A DNA stretch of 6,136 nt from Nitriliruptorales bacterium (GTDB lineage Bacteria > Actinomycetota > Nitriliruptoria > Euzebyales > Egibacteraceae): NCBI GenBank assembly GCA_007119305.1, contig SKPY01000489.1:1-6136 (forward strand). The letters run 5' to 3'. Of this stretch, positions 1 through 5,754 are shown in pieces; position 1 is the stretch's first letter, and the number at the start of each line of letters is the position of its first letter. The notes beneath the pieces were generated by a model. That model had not been told where the DNA came from, did no database searches, and saw nothing but the letters and a program-made list of their open reading frames with translations. The translations under genes were made by a program, and so were the position numbers.

Positions 1-879
1 GACCGCATCGCGGGCGCGCTGGTGCTCCAGCGCGGCGAGGACCGGCCGCCCTTCGACGACGTCGACCGCACGGCCGTGGCGCTGTTCGCCGAGCAGGCCG
101 CGCTGGCGCTGCGGACCGCCACCCGGCTCGACCGCGAGCAGGAGCGTGCCCAGCTGCTCACCGAGGACCGCGAGCAGACCGCCACCCTGTTGGCCGCTAC
201 CGCGCACGACCTCAAGGCGCCGCTCTCGGCGGTGATCGGCTACGTGCAACTGCTGCGTGACCGTGATGATCGCATCGACCGTGACCGGCGCATGCGCCTC
301 TACGACGATGTCCTGAACGAGGCGACGCGGACCACGCGGCTGATCACCGACCTGGCGTCGGCCTCGGCGGTGGCCGCGGGCGCGACGAGCGCGTTCGAGC
401 GTGTGGACCTCGCCGAGCTGCTGCGTGCGTGCGCGCGCACGGCCGAGGGGCTGGCGCACCGGCAGGGCGGCGAGCGGCAGGTCACGGTCGAGGCGCCGCA
501 CGCCGTTCGCGTGCTGGCCGACCGCGGCGCCCTCGAGCGCGTCATCGTCAACCTCGTCGACAACGCCGTGTCGCACTCACCGCCGGGCAGCGCGGTGCGC
601 CTGGGCGCCAGGTACGAAGGCGGTCATGCGGTCGTGAGCGTGCGCGACCACGGGCCAGGGCTCGATCCGGACGCCGACGGCGACGTCTTCGACGCCTTCG
701 TCTCCCGGGGCCGGGGCAGCGGCCTGGGCCTCTACATCGTGCGCTCCCTGGTGGCCGCGCACGACGGCGAGGTGCGTCTCGAGGACGTCGAGGACGGCAC
801 GCTCGTCGAGATCCACCTGCCCAGCCACGTCCCGGACGGGGCCGGCGAGGAGGCGGCTGCCGGCAGCGTGGAGACCTAG
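1..879 (+). CDS. Sensor histidine kinase with GAF domain, 5'-truncated by the window
   Basis: The frame is open from base 1, so the N-terminus lies outside the window; 292 residues remain. The first ~45 look like the end of a GAF domain (hydrophobic strand, PPFDDVDR, then the helix LFAEQAALAL), followed by a linker helix. The H-box AHDLKAPLSAVIGY puts the phospho-accepting His at bases 205-207. The HATPase part has an N-box (NLVDNAVSH, from about 550), G1 (DHGPGLDPD, from 646), an F-box-like VFDAF and G2 (GRGSGLGLYIV, from 709), so both catalytic modules look intact. Family knowledge: it autophosphorylates on His and passes phosphate to a response regulator. The visible part has no membrane segment, so it may be cytoplasmic, but missing sequence could change that. 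No response regulator is seen. The signal is unknown. It ends in an acidic Ala/Gly-rich tail. Confidence 0.93.
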   Translation, partial: DRIAGALVLQRGEDRPPFDDVDRTAVALFAEQAALALRTATRLDREQERAQLLTEDREQTATLLAATAHDLKAPLSAVIGYVQLLRDRDDRIDRDRRMRLYDDVLNEATRTTRLITDLASASAVAAGATSAFERVDLAELLRACARTAEGLAHRQGGERQVTVEAPHAVRVLADRGALERVIVNLVDNAVSHSPPGSAVRLGARYEGGHAVVSVRDHGPGLDPDADGDVFDAFVSRGRGSGLGLYIVRSLVAAHDGEVRLEDVEDGTLVEIHLPSHVPDGAGEEAAAGSVET

Positions 880-1955
880 CTCGCCCCCGGCAGCCACAGG
901 CGCCGCAGGCCGCCGATCCGCTCGATGCGGGACTCGGCGACCCGCTCCGCAGCCAGCTCGGTGGGCACGTCCTCGTCACGTGCACGTGCGAAGATCTCCG
1001 TCAGCGTGCGGGGGATCTGCTCGAGTCGGTGCTCGACGCGGTCGGGTCGGTGCCCGCCGGGGGCGAGCTCGTCGGACACGTTGATGAGCCCGCCGGCGTT
1101 GACGACGTAGTCGGGGGCATAGACGATCCCGCGCTCGTGCAGCCGTGCGGCGTCCTCGATCTCGACGAGCTGGTTGTTCGCGCCCCCGCAGACGATCTCG
1201 GCACGCAGCTCGGGGATCATCTGCGCGTGCAGGACGCCGCCCAGCGCGTTGGGGGAGACGATCTCCGCGTCGGTGAGCAGCACGTCCTCGACATCGACGA
1301 TCTCGACGCCGGGCAGGGCCCCCACCTCGCCCACTGCCTCGGGGTCGACGTCCGCGGCGCTGACCTTGGCGCCGTCGTCGAGCAGGTGGCCGACCAGCCG
1401 GCGGCCGACCTTGCCCAGTCCCTGGACGGCCACGTGCCGGCCGTCCAGCGAGGGCGATCCCCACCGGTGCTCGGCCGCGGCCCGCATCGCCAGGAACACC
1501 CCTTGGGCGGTGGGCACGCCCGAGTCACCGGAGCCGCCGTGCGCCTCGTCCATCCCGGTCGCCCAGCGGGTCTCGCGGGCCACCATCGTCATGTCGTCGG
1601 GGGTGGTGCCGACGTCGCAGGCGGTGATGTAGCGCCCGCCGAGGCTCTCGACAATCCGCCCGTAGGCGCGCAGCAGCGCCTCGCTGCGGACCTCCTCGGG
1701 GTCGCCGATGATCACGGCCTTGCCGCCGCCCAGATCGAGACCGGCGCAGGCCGCCTTGTAGGTCATCGCCCGGGACAGGCGCAGCACGTCGACCAGCGCG
1801 TCCTCCTCGGTGTCGTAGGCGCGGAAGCGCGTGCCGCCCAGCGACGGGCCCAACCGCGTGGAGTGGATCGCGATGATGCACCGCAGCCCGGACGCCGGAT
1901 CGTTGCCGTAGACGACCTGCTCGTGGCCCTCGGACCAGGTGAAGGGACCAGGCAT
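876..1955 (-). CDS. Leucine/valine dehydrogenase (Glu/Leu/Phe/Val dehydrogenase family)
   Basis: This 359-residue protein should catalyse reversible NAD-dependent oxidative deamination of branched-chain amino acids to 2-oxoacids plus ammonia in the cytoplasm. It matches the family in length (about 360) and motifs. The catalytic half has GPSLGGTR (36-43) and MTYKAACAGLDLGGGKAVIIGDP split over 64-86; K67 and K79 correspond to the substrate-binding and catalytic lysines, and D114 in TACDVGTTPDDM to the conserved Asp. The Rossmann half has VQGLGKVG (177-184), CGGANNQL (256-263) and VVNAGGLINV (284-293). The ATG at 1953-1955 is chosen because GAGGAG lies nine bases upstream and MPGPFTW begins where the family usually begins; the frame continues upstream to 2048, but that would add an Arg-rich tail overlapping the divergent gene. 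Substrate preference (Leu, Val or Ile; phenylalanine less likely) cannot be read from sequence. The stop overlaps that of the convergent kinase gene. Confidence 0.93.
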   Translation of the reverse strand: MPGPFTWSEGHEQVVYGNDPASGLRCIIAIHSTRLGPSLGGTRFRAYDTEEDALVDVLRLSRAMTYKAACAGLDLGGGKAVIIGDPEEVRSEALLRAYGRIVESLGGRYITACDVGTTPDDMTMVARETRWATGMDEAHGGSGDSGVPTAQGVFLAMRAAAEHRWGSPSLDGRHVAVQGLGKVGRRLVGHLLDDGAKVSAADVDPEAVGEVGALPGVEIVDVEDVLLTDAEIVSPNALGGVLHAQMIPELRAEIVCGGANNQLVEIEDAARLHERGIVYAPDYVVNAGGLINVSDELAPGGHRPDRVEHRLEQIPRTLTEIFARARDEDVPTELAAERVAESRIERIGGLRRLWLPGAS

Positions 1956-2007
1956 TCGTCGGTGCTCCTCGGTCGGGCCGTGGCGACGCCGGCGACGTCG
2001 CGCTGCC

Positions 2008-2013
2008 AGCGTA
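2008..2013 (-). promoter_or_regulatory. Candidate -10 box for the leucine/valine dehydrogenase gene
   Basis: TACGCT on the minus strand fits the actinobacterial TAnnnT -10 pattern. Transcription starting about seven bases downstream would leave a 5' leader of roughly 45 bases containing the GAGGAG ribosome binding site. No convincing -35 box is visible, which is common in this group. Confidence 0.35.
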
Positions 2014-2024
2014 ACGACGCGCGC

Positions 2025-2030
2025 TACGGT
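2025..2030 (+). promoter_or_regulatory. Candidate -10 box giving a leaderless mRNA
   Basis: TACGGT lies eight bases before the ATG at 2039, and no Shine-Dalgarno-like sequence stands between them. With usual spacing transcription would begin at or next to the A of the ATG, giving a leaderless transcript, a frequent mode in Actinomycetota. No clear -35 hexamer is visible. Similar arrangements occur before the GTG at 4714 and the ATG at 5777. Confidence 0.45.
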
Positions 2031-2038
2031 GGGCGGCG

Positions 2039-2845
2039 ATGGTTCCACGAGCGCAGCTGCGAGTCTTCTCCCCGCTGGATTCCTTCGAGCCAGAGGAACG
2101 ACAGCGGTGGGAGCGCTATGTGCGCACCCGGGGCGGGCTCAGCCGCCGCGAGGTCGCCGAGGCGGAGGAGCAGCAGGTCACCGCCCGGCTGCTGCGTGCC
2201 CGCTTCGGCGGGGGCGCCGAGGTCGCCCTGGTGCGGCGGGCGGGCAAGCGCGTCCTGGTGTGCCCGCTGGATCTGGAGGTGCGCGCCGCCCACGCGCTGG
2301 CGACCTTCCGCGAGCAGGTACCCGAGAGCGTCATGGACGCCTTCGTGCCCGACGCCGCGGCGCGCGACCACCTCGAGCGGGTGTCGGCAACGGCTCGGGT
2401 CCCGCACATCCTCGACGAGCCCTGGGCGGTGCCCCTGGACTGGTTCGTCGCCTTCCGTCCGCGGGAGCGCCACGTCACCGAGCCGCCGGGGGCCACGCGG
2501 CCGCGCATCACGCATCTGACCACCTGTGGGCAGGCCGTCCGGCGGCTCGAGGAGGCCATCGACGTCGTCGAGACGACCGTCGAGGACTCCGAGGACGTGC
2601 TGGCGGCGCTCGCCGAGCTGTGCGCATGGGTGGACGGCTTCGATCCGTTGTCGCTGCTGGAGCTCGACTACGGCCGGGTGGCGGCGATGCTCACGCCGGA
2701 GCAGCTGCGCGACGACACCACCTGTGCCGAGGTGTGGGAGGCCATCGAGGCGCTGCGCTCGGGCGACCTGCTGGCCGCGGCGGCGGCCTACGGCGTGGCC
2801 CGCGCCCGCTGGACACGCTGGCGCGCCAAGCAGCAGGCCAGCTGA
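2039..2845 (+). CDS. Conserved protein of unknown function, 268 aa (resembles an uncharacterised actinobacterial family)
   Basis: I recognise no enzymatic motif. The protein has no signal peptide or membrane segment and is probably cytoplasmic. The beginning (QLRVFSPLDSFEPEERQRW, 6-24) and the block VLVCPLDLEVRAAHALATFR (72-91), AFVPDAAARDH (101-111), PHILDEPWAVPLDWFVAF (122-139) resemble, from memory, a family of actinobacterial hypothetical proteins with the pattern 'LRVYEPL...F, YVCP...R, F.P, PHI...W.VPL.WFV.F'; I believe it is now a DUF (possibly DUF8083), but cannot verify this. The C-terminal half (165-260) is helical and acidic, rich in Leu, Ala and Glu, and ends with the basic segment ARARWTRWRAK. 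The ATG at 2039 is preferred because a -10-like TACGGT sits eight bases before it. The gene is monocistronic: divergent from the dehydrogenase and convergent, with a 22-bp gap, with the dehydratase. Third positions are G/C-rich as in its neighbours, so it is a real native gene. Confidence 0.85.
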   Translation: MVPRAQLRVFSPLDSFEPEERQRWERYVRTRGGLSRREVAEAEEQQVTARLLRARFGGGAEVALVRRAGKRVLVCPLDLEVRAAHALATFREQVPESVMDAFVPDAAARDHLERVSATARVPHILDEPWAVPLDWFVAFRPRERHVTEPPGATRPRITHLTTCGQAVRRLEEAIDVVETTVEDSEDVLAALAELCAWVDGFDPLSLLELDYGRVAAMLTPEQLRDDTTCAEVWEAIEALRSGDLLAAAAAYGVARARWTRWRAKQQAS

Positions 2846-2867
2846 GCCACACGGCGCTCTCCGGCGC

Positions 2868-3830
2868 TCACAGCAGCTGTGCGAGCCGGGCGGCGTCGAT
2901 GTTGCCGCCGGACAGGACGATGCCGACGCGACGGCCGGCGACGGGCACCGTGCCGTCGAGCACGGCGGCGAGCGCGCTCGCTCCCGAGGGCTCGAGCACC
3001 AGGTGCAGCTGCTCGACGGCGGCCCGCAGCGCCGCGACGACCGACTCGTCCTCGACGCCGACCACGGTGATGCGATCGAGCAGCACCCGCAGGGGATGGT
3101 CGCCGACGTGGGTGGTCTGCTGGCCGTCCAGCAGCGTCGTGGGCACCTCGAGGCGCACGACCTCGCGCTGCTGCAGCGCGCGGCGCGCGGCCGGCCGTCC
3201 GGCGGGCTCGACCCCCACGACCTCCACGCCCGGTGCGAGCTCGGCCACCGCGGCGACGCAGCCCGCGGCCAGGCCCCCGCCGCCGACCGGCACCACCAGC
3301 AGATCGAGCTCGCCCGCCTGCTCGAGCAGCTCGAGAGCGACCGTTCCCTGACCCGCGATGACGTCGGGGTCGTCGAAGGGAGGCACCAGCGGCGCGTCGC
3401 GGTGGCGGGCCAGCTCGGTGGCGATCGCGTCACGGTCCTGGGTGTAGCGGTCGTAGCCGACGATCTCGGCACCCCAGAACCGGGTCGCGGCGACCTTGGC
3501 GGCGGGCGCGTCGTGCGGCATCACGACGGTCGCCGACGTGCCCAGCAGGTGGGCGGCGCAGGCGACGGCCTGGGCGAAGTTGCCCGAGGAGAAGGCGACC
3601 ACGCCCCGCTGGCGGGCCGCAGCGCCCAGGCGGTGCAGCGCGTGGTAGGCGCCCCGGAGCTTGAACGACCCGGTCCGCTGCAGGCTCTCCGCCTTGCACC
3701 GCAGCTCGGCGCCCAACTGCCCGTCGAGCGCGTCCGAGCGCACCAGCGGCGTGGTGGAGGTGACGCCGGCGAGCACCTGTGCGGCGGCGGTGACCTCCGC
3801 CAGCCCGACCGGGCGCCCAGCGCCGCTCAA
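2868..3830 (-). CDS. PLP-dependent threonine/serine dehydratase (threonine ammonia-lyase type, no ACT domain)
   Basis: A fold-type II PLP enzyme of 320 residues, the size of catabolic threonine dehydratases and serine racemases. It should convert threonine to 2-oxobutanoate and ammonia, or serine to pyruvate, in the cytoplasm. Seen: ESLQRTGSFKLRGAY (48-62) with the PLP lysine K57, the substrate loop SSGNFAQA (81-88), the phosphate-binding glycines PVGGGGLAAG (181-190), EPSGAS (280-285) and LSGGN (306-310). It ends right after the catalytic domain, so the regulatory ACT domain of biosynthetic IlvA is missing. TTG at 3830-3828 is chosen: it overlaps the upstream stop as TTGA, gives the usual short N-terminus before the AEVTAAAQVLAG helix, and no ATG or better-placed GTG exists. 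The weak Shine-Dalgarno fits translational coupling. The loop reads SSGNFAQ rather than the classical SAGNHAQG, so serine racemase, hydroxyaspartate dehydratase or an EutB-like role remain possible. Confidence 0.9.
   Translation of the reverse strand: MSGAGRPVGLAEVTAAAQVLAGVTSTTPLVRSDALDGQLGAELRCKAESLQRTGSFKLRGAYHALHRLGAAARQRGVVAFSSGNFAQAVACAAHLLGTSATVVMPHDAPAAKVAATRFWGAEIVGYDRYTQDRDAIATELARHRDAPLVPPFDDPDVIAGQGTVALELLEQAGELDLLVVPVGGGGLAAGCVAAVAELAPGVEVVGVEPAGRPAARRALQQREVVRLEVPTTLLDGQQTTHVGDHPLRVLLDRITVVGVEDESVVAALRAAVEQLHLVLEPSGASALAAVLDGTVPVAGRRVGIVLSGGNIDAARLAQLL
3827..3830 (-). other. TTGA stop/start overlap (translational coupling)
   Basis: On the minus strand the last codon of the helical-protein gene, GGT, is followed by TGA; the preceding T, together with TG, forms the TTG start of the dehydratase in another frame. 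The upstream bases give only a poor Shine-Dalgarno, so reinitiation by ribosomes finishing the first gene is the likely mechanism. Confidence 0.65.
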
Positions 3831-4294
3831 CCGGCGTCGAGCTCGTCGCGCAGGTCGTCGACCCGCTCGCGTCCCAGGATCGAGGTGAGCGTGCGCAGCC
3901 GGTGGCGGCGCTCCACCGAGGTGGCGTCGGTCAGCCAGGTGCGCGCGGTGGCGAGCAGGCGCTCGTCGGCCAGCGCGTCGAGGTCGTCGCGACCCACGTA
4001 GCCGGCGAGGTCCCGCAGGTCCTGCAGGGCGCGCAGCTGCTCCTCGAGGTCGGCCTGCTCGTCGAGGTAGGCGCGCAGGAGCAGGGCCGGGTCGTCGGGG
4101 TCGTCGGCCAGGCACAGCTCGGTGGCGTGCATCGCCAGGTTGAGAGAGCGGTGCTCCTGCGCCGAGCGCACGAAGGACGCCAGCCTGCGGGCGCGATCGG
4201 GGCCAGCCTCCTCCTGCTCCAGCGTGCGCAGCTCGCGAGTGAGCTCGCGGCCGCGCTGCTCAGGGGTGACGGGCTTGTAGTGCGCCTTGACCAC
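3827..4294 (-). CDS. Hypothetical all-helical protein, 155 aa
   Basis: I do not recognise this protein. It is soluble, highly charged and almost certainly all alpha-helical. Residues 11-30 (Glu/Arg/Leu-rich) could form a short coiled coil, 50-62 contain LNLAMHATELCL, 69-97 form a long Leu/Glu/Ala helix (LLLRAYLDEQADLEEQLRAL), and 103-155 are Arg/Asp-rich helices. No signal peptide or membrane segment is seen. It starts with GTG at 4294-4292, supported by a strong GGAGGGGG ribosome binding site 6 bases upstream. The gene begins 39 bp after the lipoprotein gene, and its TGA stop overlaps the TTG start of the dehydratase, so the three are very likely co-transcribed. The tight coupling suggests similar protein amounts and perhaps a shared role with the dehydratase, which is inference only. 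TPR-like helical pairing is conceivable but no clear repeat is visible. Confidence 0.8.
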   Translation of the reverse strand: MVKAHYKPVTPEQRGRELTRELRTLEQEEAGPDRARRLASFVRSAQEHRSLNLAMHATELCLADDPDDPALLLRAYLDEQADLEEQLRALQDLRDLAGYVGRDDLDALADERLLATARTWLTDATSVERRHRLRTLTSILGRERVDDLRDELDAG

Positions 4295-4304
4295 TTCCGA
4301 CCCC

Positions 4305-4312
4305 CTCCGGCT
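4305..4312 (-). promoter_or_regulatory. Strong ribosome binding site for the helical-protein gene
   Basis: GGAGGGGG precedes the GTG start codon by 6 bases (10 from the end of its GGAG core). It is a clear Shine-Dalgarno and decides the start. It lies in the 39-bp gap after the lipoprotein stop. Confidence 0.6.
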
Positions 4313-4333
4313 TCCAACCCCTCGCGGGTGACG

Positions 4334-4714
4334 TTACCTTGCGGCGTCGTCCTGCGGCTCGCAGATGCGCTGAGCGCCATCCCGCAGCGCCTCGAGGGCG
4401 TCGTCGAGCCCGGCGGCGGCTGCGACGCCGGTGCCGTCATCGGCCCCCTGCAGGTGGTCCACGATCGCCCGGGCGGGCTCCTCGAGGTCCGCCGGGGCCA
4501 GGGCCAGGACCTCCTCGGCGGCGTCGCGTGCGGCGGGCGCGGCGCCGTCCGCGTCGATGGCGCTCAGCGCCCGCCCCACGGAGAGGCAGAAGCGGGTGAC
4601 CTCGCCGTCGGCGCCGGGGTCGTCGGCGAGGTCGAGCAGCTCGGTGTCCACGCCGGCGCAGCCGCTCGCCACGGCGAGCAGGAGCAGCGCAAGGACGAGT
4701 CGAGGTGGACGCAC
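4334..4714 (-). CDS. Small secreted lipoprotein of unknown function, 126 aa
   Basis: The N-terminus is a clear lipoprotein signal: basic MRPPR, a Leu/Ala core and the lipobox VASGC with the acylated cysteine at residue 19. The mature part (about 108 residues) is acidic, helical and Ala/Asp/Glu-rich, with two further cysteines, C43 (RFCLSVG) and C118 (RICEP), which could form a disulfide outside the membrane. This Cys-spaced helical layout recalls many small actinobacterial lipoproteins, but I cannot assign a family. The start is GTG at 4714-4712: it yields a compact signal peptide, and TAGGGT seven bases ahead suggests a leaderless message. It follows the Rpf-like gene by 45 bp and precedes the helical-protein gene by 39 bp, so it probably heads a lipoprotein/helical/dehydratase operon, with possible read-through from the Rpf gene. 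Confidence 0.82.
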   Translation of the reverse strand: MRPPRLVLALLLLAVASGCAGVDTELLDLADDPGADGEVTRFCLSVGRALSAIDADGAAPAARDAAEEVLALAPADLEEPARAIVDHLQGADDGTGVAAAAGLDDALEALRDGAQRICEPQDDAAR

Positions 4715-4721
4715 GGCGCGA

Positions 4722-4727
4722 ACCCTA
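4722..4727 (-). promoter_or_regulatory. Candidate -10 box ahead of the lipoprotein gene (leaderless)
   Basis: TAGGGT on the minus strand fits TAnnnT and ends seven bases before the GTG start. No Shine-Dalgarno is present between them, so transcription and translation could begin at the same base. It lies in the 45-bp gap after the Rpf-like gene, so the three-gene unit may have its own promoter. No -35 box is recognisable. Confidence 0.4.
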
Positions 4728-4759
4728 CTCAGGGGCGGGGCGGACGGCCCGGCATTCCT

Positions 4760-5506
4760 CTAGCGCAGGCCGATCATCTCGCTGCACACCGGCCAGGCGC
4801 CCCACCCCTGGGAGGCGAGCACCCGCTCGGCGACGATGATCTCCTGCTCCCGGCTGGCGTTCCCGGCGTGGTCGGGCATGTCCGGGTCGCGGTAGGCGTC
4901 CCAGGTGCCGGGGTGGAAGTTCAGGCCGCCCTGGAACTGCTCGTAGCCCTCGTGGGCGAAGTTGATGCCGTAGTCCCAGCGCGCGGAGCCCTCGATGAAC
5001 GACTCGCCGCCGTTGACCCACTCGCCGGACTCGCAGTCGGCCAGGCGGTCCCAGACCGAGCGCTCGGTGGTGGTCTCGTTCGCCGTGTCGTCCGCCTCGG
5101 AGGGGGCGTCCTGGGTCTCCTGCTGGGAGGCCTGCTCCTCGGCGGGTTCCTCGCCGGCTTCGGCGGCCTGCGCGGTGGCCAGCCTGAGCGAGGCATGCTC
5201 CTCGGCGGTCATCGGTGTGGCGACGACGGTGCGCACGGCCCGGTCCTCGGGCTGCGTGAACCCGTGCGGGTCGTTCGAGGCGGTGGCCTCCAGTGTCGTC
5301 GAGGCAAGGGTGACCACGGTCGTGCTCACCGCGGAGACGACCGCATCGGGCATGCCGTCGCTCGCCGCGTGGCTGACGGGGGCCGCAGCGAGGGCGAAGA
5401 GCGCCAGCCCGGCGGTGGCCAGGCGGGTGAGGCGGCCCGGCCGGCGGTCGGGTCCGGTGGGTTCGTCGTGGGTGGTGCGGGCGTCTCGGCGCAGGGAACA
5501 GCGCAC
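4760..5506 (-). CDS. Secreted Rpf-like (resuscitation-promoting factor) muralytic protein
   Basis: The 248-residue precursor has a long basic n-region (1-28), a hydrophobic core (about 30-43) and a probable cleavage site after SHA (45-47), then a low-complexity Thr/Ala/Glu/Gln-rich linker (about 50-149). The C-terminal domain (150-248) is of the transglycosylase-like Rpf family: VWDRLADCESG (151-161) with catalytic E159, QGGLNFHPGTWDAY (192-205), SREQEIIVAERVLASQG (218-234) and WGAWPVC (235-241). C158 and C241 match the usual disulfide. Family role: cleaving peptidoglycan glycan strands during growth and exit from dormancy. Unlike classical Rpf, about 31 rather than roughly 12 residues separate CESG from GGLNF. 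No LysM, G5 or DUF348 domain is present. The GTG start at 5506-5504 is fixed by a perfect GGAGGT four bases upstream. It is divergent from aceE. Confidence 0.88.
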   Translation of the reverse strand: MRCSLRRDARTTHDEPTGPDRRPGRLTRLATAGLALFALAAAPVSHAASDGMPDAVVSAVSTTVVTLASTTLEATASNDPHGFTQPEDRAVRTVVATPMTAEEHASLRLATAQAAEAGEEPAEEQASQQETQDAPSEADDTANETTTERSVWDRLADCESGEWVNGGESFIEGSARWDYGINFAHEGYEQFQGGLNFHPGTWDAYRDPDMPDHAGNASREQEIIVAERVLASQGWGAWPVCSEMIGLR

Positions 5507-5510
5507 AGCG

Positions 5511-5523
5511 ACCTCCGAAGGAG
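5511..5523 (-). promoter_or_regulatory. Ribosome binding site of the Rpf-like gene inside a small palindrome
   Basis: GGAGGT (5516 down to 5511) lies four bases from the GTG start and is directly preceded by CTCC and TTC, so 5523-5513 reads CTCC-TTC-GGAG, a perfect four-pair inverted repeat around a three-base loop. In RNA this could mask part of the Shine-Dalgarno. The stem is short, so its effect on translation is uncertain; the ribosome binding site itself is clear. Confidence 0.55.
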
Positions 5524-5754
5524 CGGGCGAGGGAGAGAAGAAGTCGAAGGCGCTCGGTACACACGGGTCGGGTCCGGCGGCGAGCGCCTGAGAGAACGGT
5601 GGAGCAAATCGGTCGTGGCCGCCACCTCCCCACCCTGGTCGAGCGGTGGTGGCCGGACACCCTGCGCACCCGGCTCGGCCGATCGGGCCCCAGGTGGAGG
5701 GACTCGGGCCCCGGCCCTCCCCAGGCGGGTGTCGGCACCGGCGAGCCCGCCCGG

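Larger units (their letters stand above)
1956..2038. promoter_or_regulatory. Divergent control region with adjacent palindromes
   Basis: These 83 bp separate the divergent dehydrogenase and 268-residue-protein genes and must carry both promoters. Seen directly: a perfect 10-bp palindrome, GCGACGTCGC (1992-2001), abuts an 11-base palindrome, CGCTGCCAGCG (2001-2011). The second overlaps the candidate minus-strand -10 box TACGCT (2013 down to 2008), and the first covers where that transcript would begin. This is the geometry of a repressor operator for the dehydrogenase gene, but no regulator can be named. Short palindromes arise easily in such GC-rich DNA. Confidence 0.4.

Noticed and set aside
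1956..2048. N-terminal extension of the dehydrogenase to 2048
   Set aside because: It would add 31 residues, including a run of arginines, overlap the divergent gene and ignore the GAGGAG site placed ahead of the ATG at 1955.
429..2519. A very long open plus-strand frame antisense to the dehydrogenase
   Set aside because: It runs through the kinase, the dehydrogenase and the 268-residue gene in a wrong frame, and its translation is Arg/Gly/Ala low complexity. Long spurious frames are expected at this GC content.
2841..2874. Possible bidirectional terminator between the convergent 268-residue and dehydratase genes (TGAGC facing GCTCA, GCTG facing CAGC)
   Set aside because: The stem is short and broken by a bulge and internal loop, there is no T-run on either side, and part of the symmetry comes from the facing stop codons.
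3831..4115. N-terminal extension of the dehydratase frame up to 4115
   Set aside because: The extra residues are Pro/Arg/Gly-rich and overlap the helical-protein gene in another frame; the family begins near the residues following the TTG at 3830.
5446..5577. Twelve-base direct repeat GGTCGGGTCCGG at 5446-5457 and 5566-5577
   Set aside because: One copy is inside the Rpf-like coding region and one in its leader. With this base composition several 12-base matches are expected by chance in a 6-kb window.
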